NCBI RefSeq assembly: GCF_003001955.1
Contig: NZ_PVNH01000004.1
Location: 1-64,000 of the forward strand
Reading direction: 5' to 3'
Length of the DNA: 64,000 nucleotides
Source of the DNA: Prauserella shujinwangii
Lineage (GTDB): Bacteria > Actinomycetota > Actinomycetes > Mycobacteriales > Pseudonocardiaceae
Position numbers and translations under genes: made by a program. Within the stretch, counting starts at the first letter, position 1, and the number at the start of each line of letters is the position of its first letter. This document shows positions 1-7,844 of the stretch, in pieces. The notes below the pieces were generated by a model. It did not search any database. It saw nothing but the letters and a program-made list of their open reading frames with translations, and had not been told where the DNA came from.

Positions 1-529
1 GCAGATCCGCCACCAGCGTCGCCATCCCGTCCTCACCGTGCACCAGCTCCACCCGCCGCTCAGCCCGCCGACGCCGGGCCCGCACCGCAGCACCCTCGGG
101 ATCGACCCGGTGCACCTGCCGCTGCACGGCGGCGCGCAGGTTCGGCGGGTTCTTGCCCACCAGCCTGGCAGCCATCCGGGCATCCACCTCCCTCGCTTGT
201 TCGTCGGTCAGGCAGGCGGTGGGCTCGTGCACCTTCGACGCCTTGTATGCGTCGATCTCGCCCCGGGCCAGAGCAGCGAAGGTCTGCGGCAGGCGGGTCA
301 CCAGCGCGTCGGCGAGGTCGAGCTGCCGGGCGGCGGCCCGCTCGGTCACCGCCAGCACCAGCGCCACCTCCTGCGGCACATCCCGCGCCCGGCCCCGCAA
401 CCGGTGATACTCCGCCAGCGTCTCCAGCAACAAAGCCTGATAGCGCGCCACCCGTGCGGCGAACTCCTCAGCCCGGCGCAGCAAAGTCTGGCCCTGTTCG
501 GCGACACCGGGAACCAACGTCTCGATCAT
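1..529 (-). CDS. DUF222 / 13E12-family protein, N-terminal part
   Basis: The minus-strand frame opens at an ATG at 529 and stays open for 176 codons until it leaves the window, so only the N-terminal part is present. The protein is Arg/Glu/Ala-rich and helical (begins MIETLVPGVAEQG; contains a TERAAARQLDLADAL segment followed by LARGEIDAYKASKV and DEQAREVDARM). This is the pattern of the DUF222 domain found at the N-terminus of actinobacterial 13E12-repeat proteins, which usually end in an HNH nuclease domain; that half would lie beyond base 1. Such genes are multi-copy and spread among actinobacteria. A GA-rich tract just upstream could serve as ribosome binding site. Function is unknown; the family call is by pattern recognition. 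Confidence 0.8.
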   Translation of the reverse strand, partial: MIETLVPGVAEQGQTLLRRAEEFAARVARYQALLLETLAEYHRLRGRARDVPQEVALVLAVTERAAARQLDLADALVTRLPQTFAALARGEIDAYKASKVHEPTACLTDEQAREVDARMAARLVGKNPPNLRAAVQRQVHRVDPEGAAVRARRRRAERRVELVHGEDGMATLVADL

Positions 530-1014
530 GTGACCCCCCTCGGCTCACCCACGACACTACCCAGGTAGCGCGCTAGTTTCATCGCTCAACCGGGTGGAAG
601 CGGGGGTCACACACAGTGCATGATCCTCCACTGAGGACAGTGAAAGCTCCTTTCGCGTCAAAGAAGCGCACTCTTCTCTCGGGAGGGTCCAGGGTTGCGG
701 GCCGCGATCGCCGGGACCGGCGCGCGGTGTTCGCGCGGGCGGTTACCGGCCCGTGGCGCGGTGGGGTGGCGGCGAACGGGTGCCTGTGGTCACCGTGCGC
801 CTCGTCCGGATCCCACCCGCGACGACAAGGCAGCACTGTGTCGTATGTCACATTCAATGATGTCGAAGTGCCCCGCCCGGCTCCGTCCCCGCGATGTCCG
901 CCACGGAACGCCGCCCCACGGGGCAGCTGGGCCGCGCGGCCGGATCGGGAAAGGAGAGCGACATGGACGACGACACCGACCAGGCGGTGCCCTCGCCCGG
1001 AGACGGACGGTCCG
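530..1014. other. Intergenic stretch without a convincing gene
   Basis: About 480 bases with no reading frame of believable composition; the open frames are short, Arg/Pro-rich and typical of random GC-rich DNA. At 630-665 there are short self-complementary pieces (for example GAAAGCTCCTTTC) resembling a worn hairpin. From about 950 an AAGGAG motif precedes an ATG at 963 that leads into the decayed VOC fragment described next. Confidence 0.5.
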
Positions 1015-1142
1015 GCGGAGGGATCACGTCGGCCTCGTCGTCGAGGACCTCGCGGCCGCCGTGGCTTCGTCGCCGAGCCCGGCTCGCGCGGGAAGGCGAG
1101 ACCACGGACGGCGGAGCCGATCGCGTGAACGCCCCGCGGTGA
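1015..1142 (+). pseudogene. Decayed VOC (glyoxalase-type) gene, N-terminal remnant
   Basis: Three short pieces of a VOC-fold protein lie in order but in three different frames. From 1022 the frame reads DHVGLVVEDLAAAVA, the classic first beta-strand and helix. The next frame continues FVAEPGS, and a third continues AREGETTDGGADRVNAP up to a stop near 1143. Together they match the usual start of VOC proteins of the 'DHVGLVVEDLAAAxAFF...GLE.EGE' type, so I read this as a remnant with at least two frameshifts and the 3' half lost. VOC genes commonly travel with DGPF/YciI genes and ECF sigma factors, which follow immediately here. An ATG at 963 with a good ribosome binding site is in the wrong frame for the VOC motif. 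Confidence 0.6.
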
Positions 1143-1189
1143 CCGCGATCAGAGACCAGAATGACCACACCAGCACCGAGGAGAAAACG

Positions 1190-1597
1190 ATGGCCAAGTA
1201 CCTGCTGCTCAAGCACTATCGCGGCGCTCCGTCCGCGGTCAACGACGTCCCCATGGACCAGTGGACGCCGGAGGAGATCTCGGCGCACGTGCAGTACATG
1301 CGCGACTTCGCGGCCAGGCTCGAGGAGACCGGCGAGTTCGTCGACAGCCAGGCGCTCGCGCCCGAGGGGACGTTCGTCCGATATGACGGTGAGGGGCGCC
1401 CTCCGGTCACCGACGGCCCGTTCGCCGAGACCAAGGACGTCATCGCCGGCTGGATGGTGATCGACGTCGACAGCTACGAACGCGCCGTCGAGCTGGCCGG
1501 CGAGCTGTCGGCAGCTCCCGGTGCGGGCGGCAAACCGATCCACGAGTGGCTCGAGCTGCGCCCCTTCCTGACCTCGCCGCCCACCATCACGGAATGA
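1190..1597 (+). CDS. YCII-related DGPF-domain protein
   Basis: The 135-residue product starts MAKYLLLKHYRG and carries the signature VTDGPFAETKDVIAGWM (DGPF motif) near residues 68-85, followed by the YciI-fold C-terminal half (residues 88-128). DGPF proteins are small ferredoxin-like-fold proteins of unknown biochemical role that are almost always encoded beside ECF42-type sigma factors. The ATG at 1190 is preceded by GAGGAGAAAACG, a good ribosome binding site. The stop codon overlaps the start of the sigma-factor gene (ATGA at 1594-1597), so the pair is translationally coupled. The protein is inferred to act in the same regulatory circuit as the sigma factor. Confidence 0.9.
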   Translation: MAKYLLLKHYRGAPSAVNDVPMDQWTPEEISAHVQYMRDFAARLEETGEFVDSQALAPEGTFVRYDGEGRPPVTDGPFAETKDVIAGWMVIDVDSYERAVELAGELSAAPGAGGKPIHEWLELRPFLTSPPTITE

Positions 1598-2748
1598 CCG
1601 CCCAGCTGGACGAGGCCCTGCTCCGGAGCCTCACGCCGGGCGTGCTCGGGATCCTCGTCCGCCGCGGAGCCGACTTCGCGGCGGCCGAGGACGCCGTGCA
1701 GGACGCGCTGATCGAGGCGATCCGCGTCTGGCCTGCCGACCCGCCCCGGGACCCGAAGGGCTGGCTGGTCACCGTGGCCTGGCGCAAGTTCCTCGACGCG
1801 ACCCGGGCGGAGGCCGCCCGCCGCAGGCGGGAGGACGTCCTCGACGAGGAACCGGAGCCGGGGCAGGCGGCTGCGGTGGACGACACGCTCCAGCTCTATT
1901 TCCTGTGCGCCCACCCGTCGCTGTCGTCGTCGTCCGCGGTCGCGCTCACGCTGCGCGCCGTCGGCGGGCTGACCACTCGCCAGATCGCCCAGGCCTACCT
2001 GGTGCCCGAGGCGACGATGGCGCAGCGCATCAGCCGCGCCAAGCGGACCGTCTCCGGCGTGCGGTTCGACCAGCCCGGCGACGTCGCCACCGTGCTGCGC
2101 GTGCTCTACCTGGTGTTCAACGAGGGCTACTCCGGAGACGTCGACCTCGCCGCCGAGGCGATCCGGCTCACCCGGCAGCTCGCGGCGGCGATCGACCACC
2201 CCGAGGTCGCGGGGCTGCTCGCCCTCATGCTCCTGCACCACGCCCGGCGCGCCACCCGGACCGCGCCCGACGGCGGGCTGGTGCCGCTCGCCGAGCAGGA
2301 CCGCGGCCGGTGGGACACCGCGCTGATCGCCGAGGGTGTCGAGATCCTGCAGGCGGCGCTGGCCCGCGACCGGCTGGGCGAGTACCAGGCACAGGCCGCC
2401 ATCGCGGCGCTCCACGCGGACGCGCCCACCGCCGGGGAGACCGACTGGGTGCAGATCGTCGCGTGGTACGACGAGCTGGTGCGCCTGACCGGCAGCCCCA
2501 TCGTCCGGCTCAACCGCGCGGTGGCGGTCGGCGAGGCCGACGGACCGCGCGCCGGGCTGGCGGCGCTCGCGGAGCTGGACGACTCGCTGCCCCGCCACAC
2601 CGCGGTGGCGGCCTACCTGCACGAGCGCGACGGCGACCTGGCGACGGCGGCCCGGCTCTACGCCGAGGCGGCCCACCAGGCGCCCCACCTGGCCGAACGC
2701 GACTACCTGACCCGCCAGGCCGCCCGGCTCAACACCCGTCGGCACTGA
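1594..2748 (+). CDS. ECF42-like RNA polymerase sigma factor with C-terminal extension
   Basis: The 384-residue product begins MTAQLDEALL. Residues about 10-75 form sigma region 2 (AAAEDAVQDALIEAI, DPKGWLVTVAWRKFLD), and about 105-150 form region 4 with a helix-turn-helix (GGLTTRQIAQAYLVPEATM, ISRAKRTV). The remaining 230 residues are an alpha-helical, TPR-like domain (DUF6596 type; it contains LYLVFNEGYSG and SPIVRLNRAVAVGEADG). That architecture and the overlapping upstream DGPF gene are the hallmarks of group ECF42. No anti-sigma factor gene is adjacent; in this group the C-terminal domain itself is thought to control activity. I chose the ATG at 1594 because it overlaps the preceding stop; an in-frame upstream start at 1546 would lie inside the DGPF gene. 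Confidence 0.93.
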   Translation: MTAQLDEALLRSLTPGVLGILVRRGADFAAAEDAVQDALIEAIRVWPADPPRDPKGWLVTVAWRKFLDATRAEAARRRREDVLDEEPEPGQAAAVDDTLQLYFLCAHPSLSSSSAVALTLRAVGGLTTRQIAQAYLVPEATMAQRISRAKRTVSGVRFDQPGDVATVLRVLYLVFNEGYSGDVDLAAEAIRLTRQLAAAIDHPEVAGLLALMLLHHARRATRTAPDGGLVPLAEQDRGRWDTALIAEGVEILQAALARDRLGEYQAQAAIAALHADAPTAGETDWVQIVAWYDELVRLTGSPIVRLNRAVAVGEADGPRAGLAALAELDDSLPRHTAVAAYLHERDGDLATAARLYAEAAHQAPHLAERDYLTRQAARLNTRRH

Positions 2749-2761
2749 CCGGAAGGGGCCG

Positions 2762-4021
2762 TCACACGCCCCAGTCCGGTCGCAGGGGCATCCCGGACGC
2801 GCCGGACGGGCTGGTCTTGACGCCGAGCACCTGGTGCAGTTCGATGCCCCGCCGCTCGAACGCGAGCCGGGACGCGGTCATGTAGAGCGCCCACACGCGG
2901 GCCCTCCGCTCGCCGGCCTCACGGGCGGCTTCGGCCCAGTGGGCGTCGAGGTTGGCGCACCACGCCGCGAGCGTACGGCCGTAGTGCTCCCGCAGGTTCT
3001 CCTCGTGCCGCACCTCGAAGCCGTTGTCGTGCATGGCGGACACGATCGTCCCCACGCCCTCCAGCTCGCCGTCGGGGAAGACGTACCGGTCGATGAACGG
3101 GCCGACCCGGTGCGGTTCGCGATCGTTCGGGCGGGTGATGGAGTGGTTCAGCAGCCGCCCGCCCTCCCGCAGCCGCGCGGCGAGGAACCGGAAGTACCCC
3201 GGCAGGTTACGTGCGCCGACGTGCTCGGTGAGGCCGATCGACGACACCGCGTCGAACCCGTCCTCGGTCACGTCGCGGTAGTCGAGGTGCCGGATCTCCG
3301 CCCGGTCGGCGAGGCCGCGCGCGACGATGTCCTTCTGCCCCCACTGCGCCTGCTGCCGCGACAGTGTGACGCCCAGCGCGTGCACGCCGTAGTGCTCCGT
3401 CGCGTGCGCCACCATGCCGCCCCAGCCGCAGCCGACGTCGAGCAGGCGCATGCCCGGCCGCAGCCCGAGCTTGCGGCAGACGAGGTCGAACTTGTGTGCC
3501 TGCGCCTCCTCCAGCGTCGCGTCCCCGGCCGGGTAGCACGCGCACGTGTACGCCATCGACGGACCGAGCACGAGCTCGTAGAAGCGGTTGGACACGTCGT
3601 AGTGCTGTGAGATCGCGCTGCTGTCGCGGCCGCGCGAGTGCCGCAGCCCGCGCAACCCGCGGCGCAGCAGCCCTGGAGCCTCCTCGGGAGGCGGCGCCAC
3701 CCGGCGCAGGTATCGGGGACCGAGCGTGCGCAGCAGCGCGGTGTGGTCCCGGAAGCCGAGTGCGTCGACCCGCTCGGTGAGCGCGCGCAGGGCGAGGTAG
3801 AGCTCGCCGTGCACCCGCAGCTCCCCGGTGACGTACGCGCGGGCGAGCCCCAGCTCGCCGGGGGAGGAGAGGATGTAGCTCAGCGCCAGCGGTGAGCGCA
3901 GCTCCATCGTCACCGGTGCGTCACCGCTGCCCGCCACGCTGCCGTCGAACACCTCGATCCGCAGCGGCGCCTCCGGTCCCAGCAGCCGCTCCAGAGCGCC
4001 CGCGAGTCCCCGTGCCGTCAT
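2762..4021 (-). CDS. Cfa-family SAM methyltransferase (TmsB/BfaB-like)
   Basis: The product (about 419 residues) belongs to the cyclopropane-fatty-acyl-phospholipid synthase family. It has an N-terminal lipid-binding-type domain, then a class I SAM fold with LLDVGCGWGG (about residues 195-204), GVTLSRQQ, and a GLTEHVG segment in the active site. The upstream gene on the same strand, only 6 bases away, is an FAD-binding oxidoreductase. This methyltransferase/flavoprotein pairing is the one known to make 10-methyl branched (tuberculostearic-type) fatty acids in actinobacteria: methylene addition to oleoyl phospholipid, then reduction. The ATG at 4021 follows AGGTGAGG; a GTG at 4024 is an alternative start. 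Plain cyclopropanation is the other possible activity. Confidence 0.88.
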   Translation of the reverse strand: MTARGLAGALERLLGPEAPLRIEVFDGSVAGSGDAPVTMELRSPLALSYILSSPGELGLARAYVTGELRVHGELYLALRALTERVDALGFRDHTALLRTLGPRYLRRVAPPPEEAPGLLRRGLRGLRHSRGRDSSAISQHYDVSNRFYELVLGPSMAYTCACYPAGDATLEEAQAHKFDLVCRKLGLRPGMRLLDVGCGWGGMVAHATEHYGVHALGVTLSRQQAQWGQKDIVARGLADRAEIRHLDYRDVTEDGFDAVSSIGLTEHVGARNLPGYFRFLAARLREGGRLLNHSITRPNDREPHRVGPFIDRYVFPDGELEGVGTIVSAMHDNGFEVRHEENLREHYGRTLAAWCANLDAHWAEAAREAGERRARVWALYMTASRLAFERRGIELHQVLGVKTSPSGASGMPLRPDWGV

Positions 4022-4027
4022 CACACC

Positions 4028-5416
4028 TCACCTCGCTTCGACACACTTGGCGTACAGGTCCAGTAGCCGGTCGCCGGGGTCGTACCGCCGCTTGAGCCCG
4101 CGGTAGGCGCTCCCGTTGTAGAGCCGCCAGAACTCCGCCTCGTCGTAGAAGCTCTCGGAGTACAGCGACTTGCGACCGCCGAGTTCGGTGACGGTGCGTT
4201 CGACGAGCCGGTTGAGTGTGCCCGGCGGATCGCCCTCCGGCACGGGAACGGTGCCCCAGAACCCGAAGTTGACGTAGAGCGTCTCCGGGTCCAGCTGGTA
4301 CAGCGGCCAGCGGGTGCCCGCGTGGCGCTGCCGGACCGGGCAGATCCAGACCGGGCTGATGCCGACGTCCCGCTGCAGCACGTCGAGGAACTCGGCGGCC
4401 CGGTCGACGGGGATCTCGACGTCCTGCACGACGGGTTCGGCCGGCGGCCTGCCGAACCCGCGCTCGAGCCGGGACACGATCCGGTGCCGCCGCTCGAACG
4501 CGACCACCTTCCAGTACACGTCGGACCGCAGCAGGCGCCGTCCCAGCAGCAGGCGGACGGGCTTGTGCTGCACGCCGAGCGCGCGGGAGCACCAGAACCA
4601 GTCCGTGTCCCAGCGCCACAGGTAGTCGCGCACGGTGAGGTGGTCCTCGGCGCGGTCGCGGATCGAGCGGTAGTAGATGTTCAGCCAGGTGTAGTCGCTG
4701 GTCGCCGGGGCGTGGTCGGTGAACGTGCCGAGGGTGAGGTACAGCTCGTCGGGGCCGAACACGGTGCCGTCCACGAAGTCGGCCGCGCCGTCCCGGCAGG
4801 CGGCCGCCAGCGCCGCGAAGTACTCGTCGGGGTCCCGGTGGCGGACGTGCCGCAGCCGCACGTACGGCCGCACCGGCTCCAGCTCGATGCGCAGCCGCAG
4901 CGCGTAGCCGAGGGTGCCGTAGGAGTTGGGGAACCCGTGGAACAGCGCGGCGTGCTCGCCCTCGGGTCGTGCGACGACGATCTCCCCCGAGCCGGTCAGG
5001 ATCTCCATCTCCCGCACCGACTCGTGCGGCATGCCGTTGCGGAACGACGACGACTCGATGCCGAGCCCCGTCACGGCGCCGCCGAGGGTGATCGTCTTCA
5101 GCTGGGGCACCACGAGCGGCATGAGTCCGTGCGGGAGCGTCGCGTCCACCAGCCGCTCGTAGGTGACCATGCCCTCGACTTCGGCGGTGCGGCTGGCGGG
5201 GTCCACGTCGAGCACGTGGGTGAACCCGGAGACGTCGAGGGCGCCGAGGCCGTCGCCCGCGGTGCGGGGCCGGAAGAGGTTGGAGGTGCGCTTGGCCAGC
5301 CGCACGGGCGCACCGGGCGGCAGGGTGCCCAGCTGCTGTCGCAACCGGGCGACCCGCGCGTCGTGCTCCGCGAGGGACGAGCGGTGGTTCACGGCATTCC
5401 GGCTGCTCCGCGCCAT
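4028..5416 (-). CDS. FAD-binding oxidoreductase, TmsA/BfaA-like partner
   Basis: A 462-residue flavoprotein of the FAD-binding PCMH type. The FAD site is visible as LRFR-like SNLFRPRTAG, then the VPQLKTITLGGAVTGLGIES segment (about residues 100-120) and SSSFRNGMPHESV. It lacks a secretion signal, so it is likely cytoplasmic or peripheral. The gene lies directly upstream of the Cfa-type methyltransferase and downstream of a MerR-type gene, and the three probably form one operon. In known 10-methylstearate systems the flavoprotein reduces the methylene intermediate. That role is inferred from the pairing; the family (DIM1/DWARF1-like FAD oxidoreductases) also includes enzymes with other substrates. 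Confidence 0.85.
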   Translation of the reverse strand: MARSSRNAVNHRSSLAEHDARVARLRQQLGTLPPGAPVRLAKRTSNLFRPRTAGDGLGALDVSGFTHVLDVDPASRTAEVEGMVTYERLVDATLPHGLMPLVVPQLKTITLGGAVTGLGIESSSFRNGMPHESVREMEILTGSGEIVVARPEGEHAALFHGFPNSYGTLGYALRLRIELEPVRPYVRLRHVRHRDPDEYFAALAAACRDGAADFVDGTVFGPDELYLTLGTFTDHAPATSDYTWLNIYYRSIRDRAEDHLTVRDYLWRWDTDWFWCSRALGVQHKPVRLLLGRRLLRSDVYWKVVAFERRHRIVSRLERGFGRPPAEPVVQDVEIPVDRAAEFLDVLQRDVGISPVWICPVRQRHAGTRWPLYQLDPETLYVNFGFWGTVPVPEGDPPGTLNRLVERTVTELGGRKSLYSESFYDEAEFWRLYNGSAYRGLKRRYDPGDRLLDLYAKCVEAR

Positions 5417-5458
5417 CTCCCTATGATCGCCGCGGACGGCCGAGCGGGCCAGTACCGA

Positions 5459-5788
5459 TCACTCGGGCGGCGGGCCGCCGTTGCGGCGGGCGAGCTCGGC
5501 CCGCAGCCGCTCGACCTCCTCGCGTGCCTCGCTGAGCTGGTTCTCCAGGTCGAGGATGCGGTGCGCGGAGGCGAGCGTGTGCCCCTCGTCGAACAGCGCC
5601 CGCAGGCGTCCGGCCACCCCGAGCTGGTGCCGGGAGTACCGGCGGTGCCCGCCGCTGGAGCGCTCAGGCGACACCACACCCGCGTTGTCGAGACTGCGCA
5701 GGAACGGCTGTTCCACACCGAGCAGCTCGGCGGCCTGCCCGGTGGTGTACGCCGGGTAGTGCTCGTCGTCGAGGTTGCGCAGGTTCAT
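5459..5788 (-). CDS. MerR-family-like DNA-binding regulator
   Basis: A 109-residue protein with an N-terminal winged helix: YPAYTTGQAAELLGVEQPFLRSLD (helix-turn-helix), then the wing SGGHRRYSRHQL. A C-terminal coiled coil (DLENQLSEAREEVERLRAEL) should mediate dimerisation. It has no cysteine, so it is unlikely to sense metal or redox by thiols. The ATG at 5788 follows GGAGAG at about 9 bases; upstream in-frame starts would run into the promoter region. The gene stops 42 bases before the flavoprotein gene on the same strand, so it may head that operon and control it together with the divergent gene at 5924. Confidence 0.85.
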   Translation of the reverse strand: MNLRNLDDEHYPAYTTGQAAELLGVEQPFLRSLDNAGVVSPERSSGGHRRYSRHQLGVAGRLRALFDEGHTLASAHRILDLENQLSEAREEVERLRAELARRNGGPPPE

Positions 5789-5851
5789 GGCGACATGCTC
5801 TCCACCGACCGGAACGGCCATTGCGAAACCCAGCCTATCTCTACTGGTTGG

Positions 5852-5880
5852 TTGACACAATTTGTAGTGCGCGATATAAG
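5852..5880 (+). promoter_or_regulatory. Near-consensus sigma-70 promoter
   Basis: TTGACA at 5852-5857 and TATAAG at 5875-5880 are separated by 17 bases. The start point would fall near 5887, giving a leader of roughly 35 bases before the gene at 5924. The region (5840-5900) is strikingly AT-rich for this window. It lies in the divergent gap between the MerR-type gene and the gene at 5924. Confidence 0.7.
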
Positions 5881-5923
5881 AATTACGTCTTGATCACGAG
5901 AACATCGTGCCGAAGCCGAAGAG

Positions 5924-6403
5924 GTGAACCCCGCCGTGCACGACCACTCGCCCGACCAGCGTCCCCACCCCGTCGCCGATGCCGTGGCCGAAGCCGAACG
6001 CGCCCTCGCCCGCCTGCAGCGCGAGCTGGACTCGCAGGACGGCGACGTGGCCGCTCTCAGGGAGGGCATCGGCGGCACCGTCCGGCTGACGCGGGCCCTC
6101 GCCGCCACGGTGGACCGGCTCGCGCTCTACGCGCCCACCACGATGGCGGACGCCGAGGTGGTCCCCGACGTGGTCGCCGACCTGCGTTCGCTGCGCGGAT
6201 GCCTGACCACCGGTGCCGCCCTCGTCGACCCGGCGCTCGAGGACGTGAACGTGCTCAGCGAGCGGCCGCAGGCCCGCCCCGAACAGCCGGCGCGCGCCGC
6301 GCATCTCGACCGCCGGACCCCGCTGGACCCCGCCGAGGACTTCGCGGCGCGGTGGGAGGAGTGGGCCGCGCTGCCCGCGCCGCGCGACCCCGGCCCGGTG
6401 TAG
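5924..6403 (+). CDS. Hypothetical protein, helical
   Basis: A 159-residue hydrophilic protein opening with a heptad-like helix (VADAVAEAERALARLQRELDS) and continuing with LRSLRGCLTTGAALVDPAL and an acidic tail. It has no signal peptide or membrane segment, and I do not recognise the family. The start is either GTG 5924 or GTG 5936; neither has a strong ribosome binding site. It is transcribed from the near-consensus promoter at 5852-5880 and is divergent from the MerR-type gene, which may regulate it. Confidence 0.65.
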   Translation: MNPAVHDHSPDQRPHPVADAVAEAERALARLQRELDSQDGDVAALREGIGGTVRLTRALAATVDRLALYAPTTMADAEVVPDVVADLRSLRGCLTTGAALVDPALEDVNVLSERPQARPEQPARAAHLDRRTPLDPAEDFAARWEEWAALPAPRDPGPV

Positions 6404-6411
6404 GTGGGCAC

Positions 6412-7776
6412 TCAGGGGAACACGCGCTGCCCCGGCGTGAGGATGCCGCGCGGGTCGAAGCGGCGCTTGGCCGCCGCCAGCTCCGGCCACGCGGCACCGA
6501 AATGGGTCTCCCAGTCCTTCGCCGACATCGGCAGCATGTTGACCGGGTAGACGGTGCCTCCTCGGTCCCGTACGCGCTCGAAGATCTCGCGGTTGCGCGC
6601 GACCATCCTGGCGCAGCCCTCGACGTCGTACGGGTCACCGGTGCGCAGCAGCGCGAACAGCCAGGCGAGCTCGCCGAAGGGGGTGCGCAGCAGTGGCGTG
6701 CCGAGCCGGCCGGTGCGCACCGGGTACAGCATCACGAGCCCGGTGTCCCCGAGGTCGGCGCCGTCCGTCGCGGCGAGCGTCTCCGGCACCAGCTCGGTCA
6801 CCGCGTCGTCGGGTACGAGGACGTTCAGCCACGGGTGCGGGTGGTACCAGCTGCCCTCGGCGCGCAGGATCGTCTCGCCCTCGGCCATGCGATCCAGAAA
6901 CGCCAGGTACGTGGTGTCGTCCCGCTCCACCGACTCCGCATCGAACGCCAGGTCCCCGAGCAGCGCGGCCTCGTCCGGCTCGTCCGGAAGGGAGTAGAAG
7001 ACGGCGGCCTCCAGCAGGTACCGCCACGACCCCGTCTCGTCGTCGAGCTGCGCCTGCCCCTCGAGGTAGCCGAACCGGCCGTCCCGCACGGCGGTGCGCT
7101 GGTCGGCGACGAACGCCGCCGCGGAGTCGTAGTACAGCCGCCACCGGCGCGCTCGCTGCCGGGCCGGGCGCAGCCGGATCGCGGCCCTGGTCACCACCCC
7201 GCACTGGCCGAGCCCGGCCCGCACCGCGTCGAACAGGTCGGGGTCCTCGTCGGCGGAGCAGTGCCGCAGCTCGCCGGTCCCGGTGACGACCTGCAGCCCG
7301 GCGACGGTGTCGGTCTGCGCGCCGTGGTGGTGGCTCGCCCCGCCGAGCCCGCCGACCGCCAGCGTGCCGCCGACGGTGAGGTCCAGGTAGTCGGTCAGCA
7401 CCGGGGGTGTGAGCCCGCGGGGCAGCGACGCGGCGAGCACCTCCCGCCAGGTCGCACCGGCGTCGACGAGCAGCGCCTCGCCGGTGCCCGCGTGCACCCG
7501 GGACAGGCTCCGCATGTCCAGCACGATGCCGCCCTCCGCCTGGCCCTGCCCGAACGGCGAGTGCCCCGCCCCGCGCGCCGCGACGGGCACGCCGCGCTCG
7601 GCGGCGAACCGGACGACGGCGGCCACGTCCTCGGGGCGGCCGGGCCGCACCACGGCCGCCGGTCTGGCCTGCACGACACGGCCCCAGTCCTGCGCCGCGG
7701 CGGCGAGGCTCGCGTCGTCCGCATGCGCCCGGCCGGTCAGCGCGGGCAGGTCGGCGAGGGTGAACGGGTCCGGCAC
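6412..7776 (-). CDS. Cytokinin dehydrogenase-like FAD oxidoreductase
   Basis: A 454-residue flavoprotein of the FAD_binding_4 family. The N-terminal FAD domain has VVRPGRPEDVAAVVRFA, then RGAGHSPFGQGQAEGG; the His of the GHS motif is the residue that covalently binds FAD in plant cytokinin oxidases. The TVGGTLAVGGLGG segment follows. The C-terminal half resembles the cytokinin-binding domain (WYHPHPWLNVLVPDD) and ends RFDPRGILTPGQRVF, the usual C-terminal motif of that family. There is no signal peptide. It is a single gene between the hypothetical gene at 5924 (convergent) and the ABC operon. The true substrate in the bacterium is unknown. Confidence 0.8.
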   Translation of the reverse strand: MPDPFTLADLPALTGRAHADDASLAAAAQDWGRVVQARPAAVVRPGRPEDVAAVVRFAAERGVPVAARGAGHSPFGQGQAEGGIVLDMRSLSRVHAGTGEALLVDAGATWREVLAASLPRGLTPPVLTDYLDLTVGGTLAVGGLGGASHHHGAQTDTVAGLQVVTGTGELRHCSADEDPDLFDAVRAGLGQCGVVTRAAIRLRPARQRARRWRLYYDSAAAFVADQRTAVRDGRFGYLEGQAQLDDETGSWRYLLEAAVFYSLPDEPDEAALLGDLAFDAESVERDDTTYLAFLDRMAEGETILRAEGSWYHPHPWLNVLVPDDAVTELVPETLAATDGADLGDTGLVMLYPVRTGRLGTPLLRTPFGELAWLFALLRTGDPYDVEGCARMVARNREIFERVRDRGGTVYPVNMLPMSAKDWETHFGAAWPELAAAKRRFDPRGILTPGQRVFP

Positions 7777-7844
7777 GGGGCGACTCTAGCGACCCGGCGA
7801 GCCGCCGTGCCGACCGCTCGGCGCGGCCGGCACGGCGGGCCGCG

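Noticed and set aside
616-670. Further copy of palindrome family A near AGTGAAAGCTCC
   Set aside because: Only a short self-complementary piece (GAAAGCTCCTTTC) is present and neither the arms nor the 53-nt length match.
579-857. 92-codon minus-strand frame upstream of the VOC remnant
   Set aside because: Arg/Pro/His-rich, no ribosome binding site and no recognisable features; likely chance.
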